A stretch of DNA of 64,000 bases from Candidatus Sysuiplasma superficiale. Lineage in GTDB: Archaea > Thermoplasmatota > Thermoplasmata > Sysuiplasmatales > Sysuiplasmataceae. The stretch lies in NCBI GenBank assembly GCA_019720975.1, contig JAGVSJ010000006.1, positions 17,971-81,970 on the forward strand, given 5' to 3'. Made by a program: the position numbers and the translations under genes. Below the pieces are notes generated by a model. That model did not search any database and was not told where the DNA came from. It saw only the letters and a program-made list of their open reading frames with translations. Below, one piece after another: positions 1 through 8,219 of the stretch (position 1 is its first letter; the number at the start of each line of letters is the position of its first letter).

Positions 1-325
1 CAACGATCTCCTCTCCGAAGGTGCTGTCTATGGAAGAGGCGAAGAGAACCGCTGCATCTGACATGTAGAGAGACTGTAACAGCGGTTGCACCCTCTCGGG
101 GTATGTCTGCGGCACGGTGATGCTAACAGCCATATCCCCTTCGCGCTTGTCGAATATCAGCAGATCGCTTGCTGTGCCCTTCTTTGCAATCCTGGAGGCA
201 ATCGAAGAAAGAACTTCGGTAGTATCTCCAACAAATACAACATTTGCGAACCTCAACAGCCCACCTCCACGAACACCGCAGATTGCACGAAGCCCGGAGA
301 ATTGTGACAGAGTGGCAGACAGCAT
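1..325 (-). CDS. Partial CDS, EF-1A/SelB-like translation-factor family protein (N-terminal part; runs off the left edge)
   Basis: Reverse-strand reading from ATG at 325 is open to the window edge: MLSATLSQFSGLRAICGVRGGGLLRFANVVFVGDTTEVLSSIASRIAKKGTASDLLIFDKREGDMAVSITVPQTYPERVQPLLQSLYMSDAAVLFASSIDSTFGEEIV. The KKGTxSDLxxxDK...YPExxQxLLQxLxMxDAA pattern resembles archaeal SelB/EF-1A-like paralogs. Start codon uncertain. Confidence 0.5.
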   Translation of the reverse strand, partial: MLSATLSQFSGLRAICGVRGGGLLRFANVVFVGDTTEVLSSIASRIAKKGTASDLLIFDKREGDMAVSITVPQTYPERVQPLLQSLYMSDAAVLFASSIDSTFGEEIV

Positions 326-379
326 TTATTCATACACATCCACTTTCCTGAACAGTGAGCGCGGTGCAGGACGCGGAAT

Positions 380-1063
380 TCAGCTTTTGGGTTCATTGCA
401 GTTTGGGCACGAGTGCATGAATGCGGGAAATGAAGCGCCGCACTTTTTGCACTTCACCATGTCGGCATGCTGTCTGGATGGACCAGTTGCGGGAGGAACT
501 GTGAACGGCTGTGACTTAACCTGTGACTCGGGCTGCCTTGCCTTTGCCGGCGGCTGGCTCTCCTTCTGCTGCGCCGTCGTATGTGACGGAGGCTGTTCCT
601 GATGCTCGACCGCGCTCTGCGGCATCTGTACACCTGTTGCTCTCAGCTTTACTGCAGAAGCAATCAGAAATATGCCGGGGAGGATACCAAAAAGGATTGA
701 TATGATGCCCCAAATTATCGCCCGCTCCTCCGCAGATGAGAAATGCCCGGTGTCGATGAACGAAGTGACGTGCAGCTTGATGAATGCAACCTCGAGTATA
801 CAAACAAATACCACTGCGATCAGGTAGACGGCAAACCAGAGATAGGAGGTGGAGTAAGAGGCTGCGTTTGGATTCACCAGGACATAACCGGGCGCCGAAT
901 ATTTGAAATAGTAATAGAATGAGATGATCGCAAGAACAACTGCTGCAGGTATCTCAATCAGAGCAACTATCTGCGCCCAGAAGGCGTGACTCCTGGCTTC
1001 TCTGGCAGTAGTCGGCAGCCATGGTGGCGTCTCCTCTGATGTGAAAAAGTTAATCTGGGTCAA
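380..1063 (-). CDS. Multi-pass membrane protein with C-terminal zinc ribbon
   Basis: ORF with 3-4 hydrophobic segments and C-terminal CKKCGASFPAFMHSCPNCNE zinc ribbon. Confidence 0.75.
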   Translation of the reverse strand: MTQINFFTSEETPPWLPTTAREARSHAFWAQIVALIEIPAAVVLAIISFYYYFKYSAPGYVLVNPNAASYSTSYLWFAVYLIAVVFVCILEVAFIKLHVTSFIDTGHFSSAEERAIIWGIISILFGILPGIFLIASAVKLRATGVQMPQSAVEHQEQPPSHTTAQQKESQPPAKARQPESQVKSQPFTVPPATGPSRQHADMVKCKKCGASFPAFMHSCPNCNEPKS

Positions 1064-1193
1064 GACATTCCTTCCCTGTCAGCAGCATTTATTCTGACAT
1101 CTGACCGATTGGACAATCGATATTTATTACTATCTAGTTGTGCAGTAACTGTCCGGAAATGGATGTTCCAGCATACAGAATGAAGGTGAATGT

Positions 1194-1961
1194 TTGAAAA
1201 GAGAACTGTATTCCGAGATATATTATTCGCTGAGAAGGCCAGAAGACATAAAGCCGATGGCTGAAAAGTTCAAACTGCCCGAAGAACTCATGCTCGTCAT
1301 ATACACTCAGAAGACCGTGCGTTATGCCACCAAGGATTACTACCAGATAGTAGAGATGGGGCCGACACTTCTGAAGCGCTGGAAAGCAGGTGAACCAATG
1401 GTCAGGATAGCGAGACGCCTCAACTTTCCGCCAATACTTCTGGGTCTTATACTAATGGGCCAGAACGGTACAGGGCGGAAGAAGTTCTGGAAGATGGTGC
1501 GGGATCCTGACAGCATTCAGGACAGACGGCTCAGATCTGAGATAGCTGCGATAAGAAAAGCAGACATACTTTACTCACCTGAAGGAGCAGAGGTACAGAA
1601 ACAGAGGGGCATAAAGGGGGAAGAAAGGCTTTCCGAATGGCTGACCAGGCATGGCGTCACGTTCAGGACAGAGAAGGATCTTAGGGGGAAATTCCCCAAG
1701 ACGCCAGATTTTCTCCTCGACAAACCAATCGAATTTGATGGTTACTCCATAAAATGGATAGACTCCAAGGCATCGTTCGGTGACGATATAGAAATAAGGA
1801 AGAACAACAGGAGACAGTTTCACCAGTACGTTAGCCTGTTTGGAAAAGGATTTGTGCTCTACTGGTTCGGTTTTCTCGATGACGTTGCGGTCGATGAAAA
1901 TGTAATGATCGGGGATGCAAGAACGCTTGATCGCCTTTCCAAGGTACTTGATAACAGCTAA
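1194..1961 (+). CDS. CDIN1/C15orf41-like TPD-motif PD-(D/E)XK nuclease family protein
   Basis: Helical N-terminal region followed by KTPDFLLDKPIEFDGYSIKWIDSKASFGDD...GKGFVLYWFGFLDD, matching the TPD domain as I recall it from human CDIN1 (TPD, ESKASFGD, GPGLVIYWYGF). Confidence 0.8.
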   Translation: MKRELYSEIYYSLRRPEDIKPMAEKFKLPEELMLVIYTQKTVRYATKDYYQIVEMGPTLLKRWKAGEPMVRIARRLNFPPILLGLILMGQNGTGRKKFWKMVRDPDSIQDRRLRSEIAAIRKADILYSPEGAEVQKQRGIKGEERLSEWLTRHGVTFRTEKDLRGKFPKTPDFLLDKPIEFDGYSIKWIDSKASFGDDIEIRKNNRRQFHQYVSLFGKGFVLYWFGFLDDVAVDENVMIGDARTLDRLSKVLDNS

Positions 1962-2024
1962 AATGACGCAGGATGAGAAAGGAAGGCAATCGTTTTTATC
2001 CAATGTGGTTGAAGTAAACTGCAC

Positions 2025-3008
2025 ATGCGTTCACGCCCGTTCTCAGCAGGAGAAGTGGAAAAGTACAGCTACTGCCCCCTCAGCTGGTGGCTCTCCGGAC
2101 CTGAAGAGGAGATGACAGAGGAATTCAGCGAAGGAAATGCAGCTCACAGTCGACTCAATACGCAGCTCAGCGAACTGTCCGGCCGGCAGAGGGAAGCGGG
2201 CATATACAGCCGAATGATCATGTATTACGCAATTACCGCGACTGTTCTCGCATTCATCGGAATTTCTGTGCTGAAATTTGACCGGAAGACAGCAATATCC
2301 CGAATACTGCTTCTTCTCGCCATTGTCTGGCTCCTGATGGCAATATCCATCCTGTATCTGTCACAGAGGGAGTTCTACAACACAAAGATTATGACTGAGA
2401 GGGTTGTCCTTTTCCTTGCGATTCTTTCAATGGTTCTGTCCATATTATCTGTAACCATACTTCAGGTCAACGCGTTTCTTGCCATGATCCTTGAGAGTGC
2501 TTCATTGTTATGGCTCATCGGAGCATCCTCCTTCCTATATCTTGACCTCTGGTCTGAGAGAAAGGCGGAAATGCTCGGAAGCAATATCAATGTGAACGGC
2601 AAGATCATCTACATCGGAGATGACAGTCACCCTGTCCTCAGTTCTTCAGATGGCAGCCTGTCGGGGCGTCCTGATTTCATAGTTGAGAGGGATGGCATGC
2701 TCATGCCTGTGGAATTCAAATCGGGGAGAGTTCCATCCGGGCCACTGTTTTCCCATATCATGCAGATTTCCGCATATTGTAGGCTCGTCGAGGACAACTT
2801 CGGTTCCAGGCCGGACTATGGTCTCATATATTATGGCAGGAAGAGCTTCACAGTTGATTTTGATGATGAGGTTGAGAAGCTGCTGAAAACAAAACTGGAG
2901 GAGATGAAACGGAGCTGGGAAACTGGGCAGGCACACAGGAATCACAACCGCCCCGGTAAATGTGCCAGATGCTCCAGGCGGGCAAGGTGTCCTGAGAGGC
3001 TTGCCTGA
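2025..3008 (+). CDS. Cas4/RecB-like PD-(D/E)XK nuclease with internal transmembrane insertion
   Basis: N-terminal VEKYSYCPLSWWL and GNAAHSRL, then 3-4 hydrophobic segments, then GRPDFIVERDGMLMPVEFKSGR, QISAYCRLVE and C-terminal CARCSRRARC (Cx2Cx5C) as in Cas4 Fe-S nucleases. Confidence 0.75.
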   Translation: MRSRPFSAGEVEKYSYCPLSWWLSGPEEEMTEEFSEGNAAHSRLNTQLSELSGRQREAGIYSRMIMYYAITATVLAFIGISVLKFDRKTAISRILLLLAIVWLLMAISILYLSQREFYNTKIMTERVVLFLAILSMVLSILSVTILQVNAFLAMILESASLLWLIGASSFLYLDLWSERKAEMLGSNINVNGKIIYIGDDSHPVLSSSDGSLSGRPDFIVERDGMLMPVEFKSGRVPSGPLFSHIMQISAYCRLVEDNFGSRPDYGLIYYGRKSFTVDFDDEVEKLLKTKLEEMKRSWETGQAHRNHNRPGKCARCSRRARCPERLA

Positions 3009-3010
3009 TC

Positions 3011-3364
3011 CTACTTCTTCATCATCTTCTCAATGGATCTCTGTATTTCGTTGATCTGTTCCTTCATAGAGAGCATTTCAAGCTCGAATGGAGTGAAATC
3101 TCCCCTTTCGAGGAGGCGGTGAGCAATTGTTATTCCAAGGAATATTGCACCTATTACGGCAAGAATAGCGATTGTTACGAGCGAGAAGACAAATAGATAG
3201 AAATTGGCAGCAATCGATGATACTCTGACCAGGCCGGTAAACTGAAGGAACTCGAATATTACCAGTATTGCGATCACCGACATCCAGATTGCTGTCATGA
3301 ATGATATCCTAGGCATCGCTCCTTCCCTCCATTGAACTGACATACGGTGTCTGACCAAGTACAA
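3011..3364 (-). CDS. Small membrane protein with cytoplasmic C-terminal helix
   Basis: Two hydrophobic segments; EMLSMKEQINEIQRSIEKMMKK tail; convergent with upstream nuclease gene. Confidence 0.6.
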   Translation of the reverse strand: MYLVRHRMSVQWREGAMPRISFMTAIWMSVIAILVIFEFLQFTGLVRVSSIAANFYLFVFSLVTIAILAVIGAIFLGITIAHRLLERGDFTPFELEMLSMKEQINEIQRSIEKMMKK

Positions 3365-3857
3365 TCACATGGAGGCCGTTGCGGGGGATATACTTGACGA
3401 GTGTGCTGCCTGAGGCTGACTCGTTCACAGTAACAGTGGCATTGAAGTAGTAAATGCGACTCGCTGAAAGGTCCAGAGCACTCGAAGTCATATTCAGATG
3501 TTCCGTATGTAACTCGAATCCAAGATAGTAGACATTGTTCCCGTATTTCGAATACTGAAACATCACGCCACTGGCATTCCAGTATGTCACACTGACTGTT
3601 ATGTTCCTGTAAAGATAGGGACCGAGTGCGCCATGTATGAGGAGTGTGATATTGCCGCCATAGTACGCGAGCATCACCGAAGGATAACCCGGATAGCTGC
3701 TCGCCTGCCTAACAGACATTGATGCTGCAGTGTAGATATTGACAGCCACCAGCACAATTACGATGAAAAATATCAGAAAATTTCTGAATCTTCCTGACAT
3801 GATAACCGCCACCTGCCGTGCATGAACCTTACACCGAAGGTCTTTCCCTGCATTCAT
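3309..3857 (-). CDS. Membrane-anchored extracytoplasmic hypothetical protein
   Basis: N-terminal TM helix then beta-rich sequence with several N-x-S/T; overlaps 3011..3364 slightly. Start may be the internal Met (MSGRFRNFLIFF). Confidence 0.6.
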   Translation of the reverse strand: MNAGKDLRCKVHARQVAVIMSGRFRNFLIFFIVIVLVAVNIYTAASMSVRQASSYPGYPSVMLAYYGGNITLLIHGALGPYLYRNITVSVTYWNASGVMFQYSKYGNNVYYLGFELHTEHLNMTSSALDLSASRIYYFNATVTVNESASGSTLVKYIPRNGLHVIVLGQTPYVSSMEGRSDA

Positions 3858-3914
3858 TCTGTAAGGAGCACATGGATGGCATATACAATAAAGCTATATT
3901 CGATCTACCATGCC

Positions 3915-4136
3915 CTAAAAATCGAAATCTTCACCGTTCTCTTCGTTGTATGCGCCGTAGATCCGCCTATTCATCAGAGCGGTTATTTCGGGAGTTTTCA
4001 GCTGGAAAAGATCGCACTGGTAATGTGGCCCCACATTTTTCTTCCTAGCTATGCAGTATCCCATGAGCTCGCCCGGATTCCCCTCAGGCCTGTGATCCCA
4101 GTTTATGCACTTGACACACAGATTTGTTTTTTCCAT
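3915..4136 (-). CDS. Small Cys-containing putative metal-binding protein (73 aa)
   Basis: MEKTNLCVKCINWDHRPEGNPGELMGYCIARKKNVGPHYQCDLFQ: CxxC plus two further Cys. Confidence 0.55.
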   Translation of the reverse strand: MEKTNLCVKCINWDHRPEGNPGELMGYCIARKKNVGPHYQCDLFQLKTPEITALMNRRIYGAYNEENGEDFDF

Positions 4137-4210
4137 GCAGGCGGACCATCAGGTATGCTCTATAAAACCATTGCCCGGGTAAAATCAACAATGTAACATT
4201 ACAGCCGAGT

Positions 4211-4297
4211 AGCGGGGGATCGATTTGAACGATCGTTCTTCGGGTAACCCATAATAATTATGAGCCCGACGGGATGTCCTGGCTACCCCACCCCGCT
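4211..4297 (-). tRNA. Initiator tRNA-Met (CAT) with 13-nt intron (4246..4258)
   Basis: Reverse strand AGCGGGG-TG-...-TCGGG CTCATA[ATTATTATGGGTT]A CCCGA-AGAAC-GATCG TTCAAAT CGATC-CCCCGCT. A1:U72 acceptor end and GGG/CCC anticodon stem are initiator hallmarks; intron at 37/38. Confidence 0.9.
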
Positions 4298-4378
4298 ATA
4301 TGTTGCATGTGAATGGTGCTATCATAATAAACTTTTCATTCAATCAGGTTCAGCGTCAGGATCCGGCAGATGTGAGTT

Positions 4379-4711
4379 TCAGAAGAACTTCCGTATCCTC
4401 ATCAGGTCTTCCAGCGATGCCTTGAACTGGACCTTTTTGGTTGCCCATGCCTTCATTGGACGTATTGTTCCATTGAGCAATCCAGATAACGTCGCTTCAT
4501 CTGATACTATCTTGATATCCGGATTGTCAACACGGCCTTCATGGAAATCCCCCATCACATTATCCTTGAGACTGAAACAGAAGCTCCTTCCGTCTTTAAG
4601 TTCTATCTGGACTGTTCTCGTCATGCCCTCAAGCTCCTTCTTGAGAGTGTTATCCCTGGCAACTCTTGCATTGAACTTGTCTATCGCACCGTTAATTAGA
4701 TCCTCTATCAT
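4379..4711 (-). CDS. SCP-2 sterol-transfer-like domain protein
   Basis: Single-domain ~110 aa; ELKDGRSFCFSLKDN...DNPDIKIVSDEATLSGLLNGTIRPMKAWATKKVQFKAS typical of the SCP2 fold. Confidence 0.7.
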   Translation of the reverse strand: MIEDLINGAIDKFNARVARDNTLKKELEGMTRTVQIELKDGRSFCFSLKDNVMGDFHEGRVDNPDIKIVSDEATLSGLLNGTIRPMKAWATKKVQFKASLEDLMRIRKFF

Positions 4712-4715
4712 CGGT

Positions 4716-5357
4716 TCACCCGAATTCGTTCAGGTTTTTAATCCTGATGAAAGATATTATCCTTTTGGAGGTTTCCCAGCTCCTGCGGCAATAAGGGGGC
4801 AGAACACCATTCTTTCTTACATAGGACGAGATGAAGTCGATTGTCGCTGAATCTCCGGGATAGCCGCTTCCGATATCTTCACCAAGTTCTTCTGCTATCT
4901 CACTTATGATCCTGTCCCTGGTGACCTTTGCAACGATGGAGGCAGCCGAAACTGCAGGATAGCGGATGTCAGCCCTGTGCTCAGCTACCACCTTCCTGCC
5001 CGTAATGCGACACATCTCAGCTGAAAAACGCTTACAGTCAACGTCGGGAGCATCGACAAATGCCACCTCCGAATCAAAATGCCTGATAAGCGATGCAAAA
5101 TGCAGCAGTTCAAGCCTGTTAAGCGAAGAATGAGCGACAGCCATGTCGATTTCTTCAGGCCAGACGACTGAGATTCGCCAGCTGGAAATGCTGCCAAGAC
5201 TCCTGAAGATCGCATTCCTTCTCTCTTCGGACAACTGTTTCGAATCTCTGACGCCGATGGATACAAGTTTCTCTGTGTCACCCAGGAGAGCACAGAGGAC
5301 CATGGGACCAATCACCGGTCCTCTTCCTGCTTCATCCGCGCCGAGCTGGTAGACCAT
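4716..5357 (-). CDS. rnhB: Ribonuclease HII
   Basis: YQLGADEAGRGPVIGPMVLCALL...VRDSKQLSEERR...AEHRADIRYPAVSAASIVAKVTRD. Start placed at Met (5357), shorter than the ORF track, because homology begins there and GGTG plus a TATA-like element lie upstream. Confidence 0.92.
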   Translation of the reverse strand: MVYQLGADEAGRGPVIGPMVLCALLGDTEKLVSIGVRDSKQLSEERRNAIFRSLGSISSWRISVVWPEEIDMAVAHSSLNRLELLHFASLIRHFDSEVAFVDAPDVDCKRFSAEMCRITGRKVVAEHRADIRYPAVSAASIVAKVTRDRIISEIAEELGEDIGSGYPGDSATIDFISSYVRKNGVLPPYCRRSWETSKRIISFIRIKNLNEFG

Positions 5358-5734
5358 TTGCACACCGCTGCTGAGACCTGATGATTGCGTATTAACTGAT
5401 AAAGATATATGCGGCCAATTCCCGACTCCTTTGAGCTCACATTCAATTGAATCCCTTCTGTTGACAATCAATGTCGTTATGACAGACAGATGTTCCGGAT
5501 GAACAACCGTCAGGTGTCATCACAGAGAGTGTGACTCCCGGGCGGAATGACTTTGCGCCTGACCGTAAGCAAAATGGAGCAGGGCTGTCTTGTGATCAGG
5601 GCGAAAGACGCGGAAATCCAAATAACGCGGCATACAAACTGGCTCTTCCGCCGGCAAATTTTAAAAGCATGTTGTCCGTATGACTCATAGAAACATTCAT
5701 TGCCCGGTGAACTTACAGTGAAAAAGGATGCACA

Positions 5735-6238
5735 GTGATTGAAATGTCAGAGGATGCAAAAAAGGAGCTTGAAGACGGAATTCAACTGCTGAATGAGGGA
5801 AGGGCCGAGGAAGCGATAAAGAAATTCTCGAAGGTGACCAAGATAGATCCAAAGAACGCCGAAGCCTACTTCTGGAAGGCAGAGGCATCCCTGGCTCTGT
5901 CACAGGTGACGGTGGAAGAGATACTCGCACTGTACAAGAAGGCAATAGAGTACGATCCGAATAATGCGTATTACCAGAGCTCTCTTGGATTTTTCTGCGC
6001 CGAGAATGGAAGGTTCAATGAGGCAGAGGCTGCGTACAACCGTGCCGCAGAGCTAGATCCGGAGTCCTCATCACAGTTTTACTCTGAATTTGCCTCGGAA
6101 TATGCAAGAAAAGCGCCTGTATTCATGGAACGTTTCCTTGACGAAAAAACAAGAGAGATGATTCAGAAGAAGGCGCTCAAATATGCCCTGAAATCGATAA
6201 TGATGGATGAGGAGACAGCAAAGAAGTTACTTGTATGA
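5735..6238 (+). CDS. TPR-repeat protein
   Basis: Repeated TPR motifs, e.g. AEEAIKKFSKVTKIDPKNAEAYFWKAEASLAL and AEAAYNRAAELDPES. Confidence 0.85.
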   Translation: MIEMSEDAKKELEDGIQLLNEGRAEEAIKKFSKVTKIDPKNAEAYFWKAEASLALSQVTVEEILALYKKAIEYDPNNAYYQSSLGFFCAENGRFNEAEAAYNRAAELDPESSSQFYSEFASEYARKAPVFMERFLDEKTREMIQKKALKYALKSIMMDEETAKKLLV

Positions 6239-6258
6239 CGTGCCGGGGATGACCTCGT

Positions 6259-6396
6259 TTGAATCTTGAAGGCTTTTGCCACATTTGCGGGGCCACAGCC
6301 GCTCTCACCTGCAGGTTGTGCGGGAGACTGACCTGTCGATCGCACCTTGATAGAAGCGGTATCTGTTCAAGTTGTGCGAAAGGGAGGAGTGTGTAA
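6259..6396 (+). CDS. 45-aa zinc-finger microprotein (HIT-finger-like), not in ORF track
   Basis: TTG start 6259, TAA 6394-6396: (M/L)NLEGFCHICGATAALTCRLCGRLTCRSHLDRSGICSSCAKGRSV; regularly spaced Cys/His. Confidence 0.6.
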   Translation: MNLEGFCHICGATAALTCRLCGRLTCRSHLDRSGICSSCAKGRSV

Positions 6397-6426
6397 ACCG
6401 CTCGACTGAGGTCTGTTTTGCCTCCC

Positions 6427-7116
6427 TTATACCTTGAAGCCGAGCCATCTGAGACCCTCCACGAATCCCTTGCCATGCTCTGCCTCTGCACTGTAATCGG
6501 CCGCTTCTTTCACACTGTCAGGCGCATTCCCAACAGCGATGCCGTACCTGCACCCTTTCAGCATTTCGATATCGTTTTCTCCGTCCCCGAAAGCGGCCAT
6601 TTCCTCAACATCAAGGCCCATTACAGATGCTGCCCTCCTGACGGCTCCGAATTTGAGATAGTTATTGCTCTCTATGTGTATCGCAAAACCGCTGTATTCC
6701 ACATGAACACTGAAGGGTTTCAGAATCCTTCTGACAATGTCAGGATCCACATTTGGTTCAAGTGCTATCTCTGTAACTCTCCATCTGTCGGTGAAAAGTC
6801 TCTCCACCTTCATCTGCTTTCTCAGGAAATCGTATGCCTTCTGAGGTTCCTGCACACTGTTGAGATATTCAACCTTCTGGTTGTAGTAGAGTATGCCTCC
6901 GTTTTCTGCAACTATCGCTCCGTCGAGACCTATCATCTTAAGGAAAGAGTAGGCTATTGGCAGAACGTTGCCTGTTGCAAGTATAACCCTGATGCCGCTG
7001 TCAGCAACCTTTCTCAAAGCTGCAGCCGCGTCGAAATCCAGTCGCCTGTTTCTGTCTGTCAGGGTACCATCGATGTCAGTGACTATCCCCTTTATCCCAG
7101 AAATCTTTGCCTTCAA
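6427..7116 (-). CDS. Phosphoglycolate phosphatase, archaeal HAD family
   Basis: GIKGIVTDIDGTLTDRNRRLDF...LATGNVLPIAYSF...AENGGILYYN...FGDGENDIEMLKGCRYGIAVGNA; TTG start at 7116 preceded by GGAGG. Confidence 0.88.
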   Translation of the reverse strand: MKAKISGIKGIVTDIDGTLTDRNRRLDFDAAAALRKVADSGIRVILATGNVLPIAYSFLKMIGLDGAIVAENGGILYYNQKVEYLNSVQEPQKAYDFLRKQMKVERLFTDRWRVTEIALEPNVDPDIVRRILKPFSVHVEYSGFAIHIESNNYLKFGAVRRAASVMGLDVEEMAAFGDGENDIEMLKGCRYGIAVGNAPDSVKEAADYSAEAEHGKGFVEGLRWLGFKV

Positions 7117-7313
7117 ATTGTTAATCCCTCCGGAACGCTCCCTGAGCGCTGTGCTCCGGGTGGCTGTTTGGCTGCCTGAATGTGACCCTTCAGGTTCCAT
7201 CATGCAGAATGCCCTGCTGCCCAGCCGGGCATCCTGAATGCTTGAGGCTATTGCTGACTCAGATATATATTTGAGGAACTGCTTTTGTACGTGCACTGTG
7301 TTTCAGTGATTGT

Positions 7314-7694
7314 ATGATACCAGGATTAGGACGGATTGATCCGCGCCAGATGAAGATGGCAATGAAGAAGATGGGGCTGCAGACGGAGGAGATAGATGAT
7401 GTCACCGAGGTGATAATAAGGACAGGGACCAAGGAATATCACTTCACGAAACCCTCCGTTGTCATGGTAAAGATGTCCGGGCAGCAGATATACCAGGTCA
7501 CAGGGGAACCTACTGTCGGTCCTCTAACCTCCAGCCAGAGTGGAGAAAAAACTCAGGCACCTGTCTTCAATCAGGAGGACATAGATCTTGTCATAAGTCA
7601 GACAGGCTGCACGGCGGATCAGGCACGCCAGGCACTTATGAAGACGGATGGAAGACCTGCCGATGCAATAATAATGATACTATCGGGAAATTAG
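7314..7694 (+). CDS. nac: Nascent polypeptide-associated complex protein (archaeal NAC, NAC+UBA)
   Basis: MIPGLGRIDPRQMKMAMKKMGLQTEEIDDVTEVIIRTGTKEYHFTKPSVVMVKMSGQQIYQVTGEPT plus C-terminal UBA (QEDIDLVISQTGCTADQARQALMKTDGRPADAIIML). Confidence 0.95.
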   Translation: MIPGLGRIDPRQMKMAMKKMGLQTEEIDDVTEVIIRTGTKEYHFTKPSVVMVKMSGQQIYQVTGEPTVGPLTSSQSGEKTQAPVFNQEDIDLVISQTGCTADQARQALMKTDGRPADAIIMILSGN

Positions 7695-7745
7695 GCTGTG
7701 GCCGTCTGCGTAAATTAAATATCAGTAACTGTTCAGGCTGAATCA

Positions 7746-7831
7746 GCCCTGGTAGTGTAGTGGCCTATCATCCAAGCCTGTCGACATAAGGCAGACAGCT
7801 TGGGACTCGGGTTCAAATCCCGGCCAGGGCG
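7746..7831 (+). tRNA. tRNA-Asp (GTC) with 13-nt intron (7784..7796)
   Basis: GCCCTGG-TA-GTGTAGTGGCCTATCAT-C-CAAGC CTGTCG[ACATAAGGCAGAC]A GCTTG-GGACT-CGGG TTCAAAT CCCG-CCAGGGC-G; all four arms pair, intron at 37/38. Confidence 0.93.
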
Positions 7832-7898
7832 CCGGTTCCTTGACTGAAGAATACCGGTCTGTCAGAATTTTAATAACAGTAACTGCATTTTCATTCCC

Positions 7899-8201
7899 AT
7901 GGCGGAATTCAGATGTCATCAATGCTCGAAGATAATGGGCACAGGTGAAAAGTTCACTTTTGTAAGGAAGGGACCGGTACATCTCGACTGCCTTGTTTCT
8001 TCGAAAAGGAAGGAGATAGCGGAGGAAAAGGTGCAGGAACTCAAACTGCTTTCATCTGTCCTGGAATCTGAACTACAGCACCTTGTCAATCTTCTGTCGC
8101 GGAAAGCCGACGATGAAAAACTGGACACTGTAATCAAAAACAAGATCAAAGAGATGGAGAAGGCAAGCGGTGAAACAACAAGGCTCATCTTTGAGCTTTG
8201 A
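7899..8201 (+). CDS. Small zinc-binding protein with helical C-terminus (DUF2175-like)
   Basis: MAEFRCHQCSKIMGTGEKFTFVRKGPVHLDCL then coiled-coil-like helix. Confidence 0.6.
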   Translation: MAEFRCHQCSKIMGTGEKFTFVRKGPVHLDCLVSSKRKEIAEEKVQELKLLSSVLESELQHLVNLLSRKADDEKLDTVIKNKIKEMEKASGETTRLIFEL

Positions 8202-8219
8202 ACCTTTCCTGAGCAGACT

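Noticed and set aside
86-602. Plus-strand ORFs of 73 and 161 aa at the left edge
   Set aside because: They shadow better-supported reverse-strand genes (translation-factor-like partial CDS and zinc-ribbon membrane protein).
2025-3008. Cas4 as evidence for a CRISPR-Cas locus
   Set aside because: No repeat-spacer array and no other cas genes in the window; the Cas4-like gene stands alone with a TPD nuclease.
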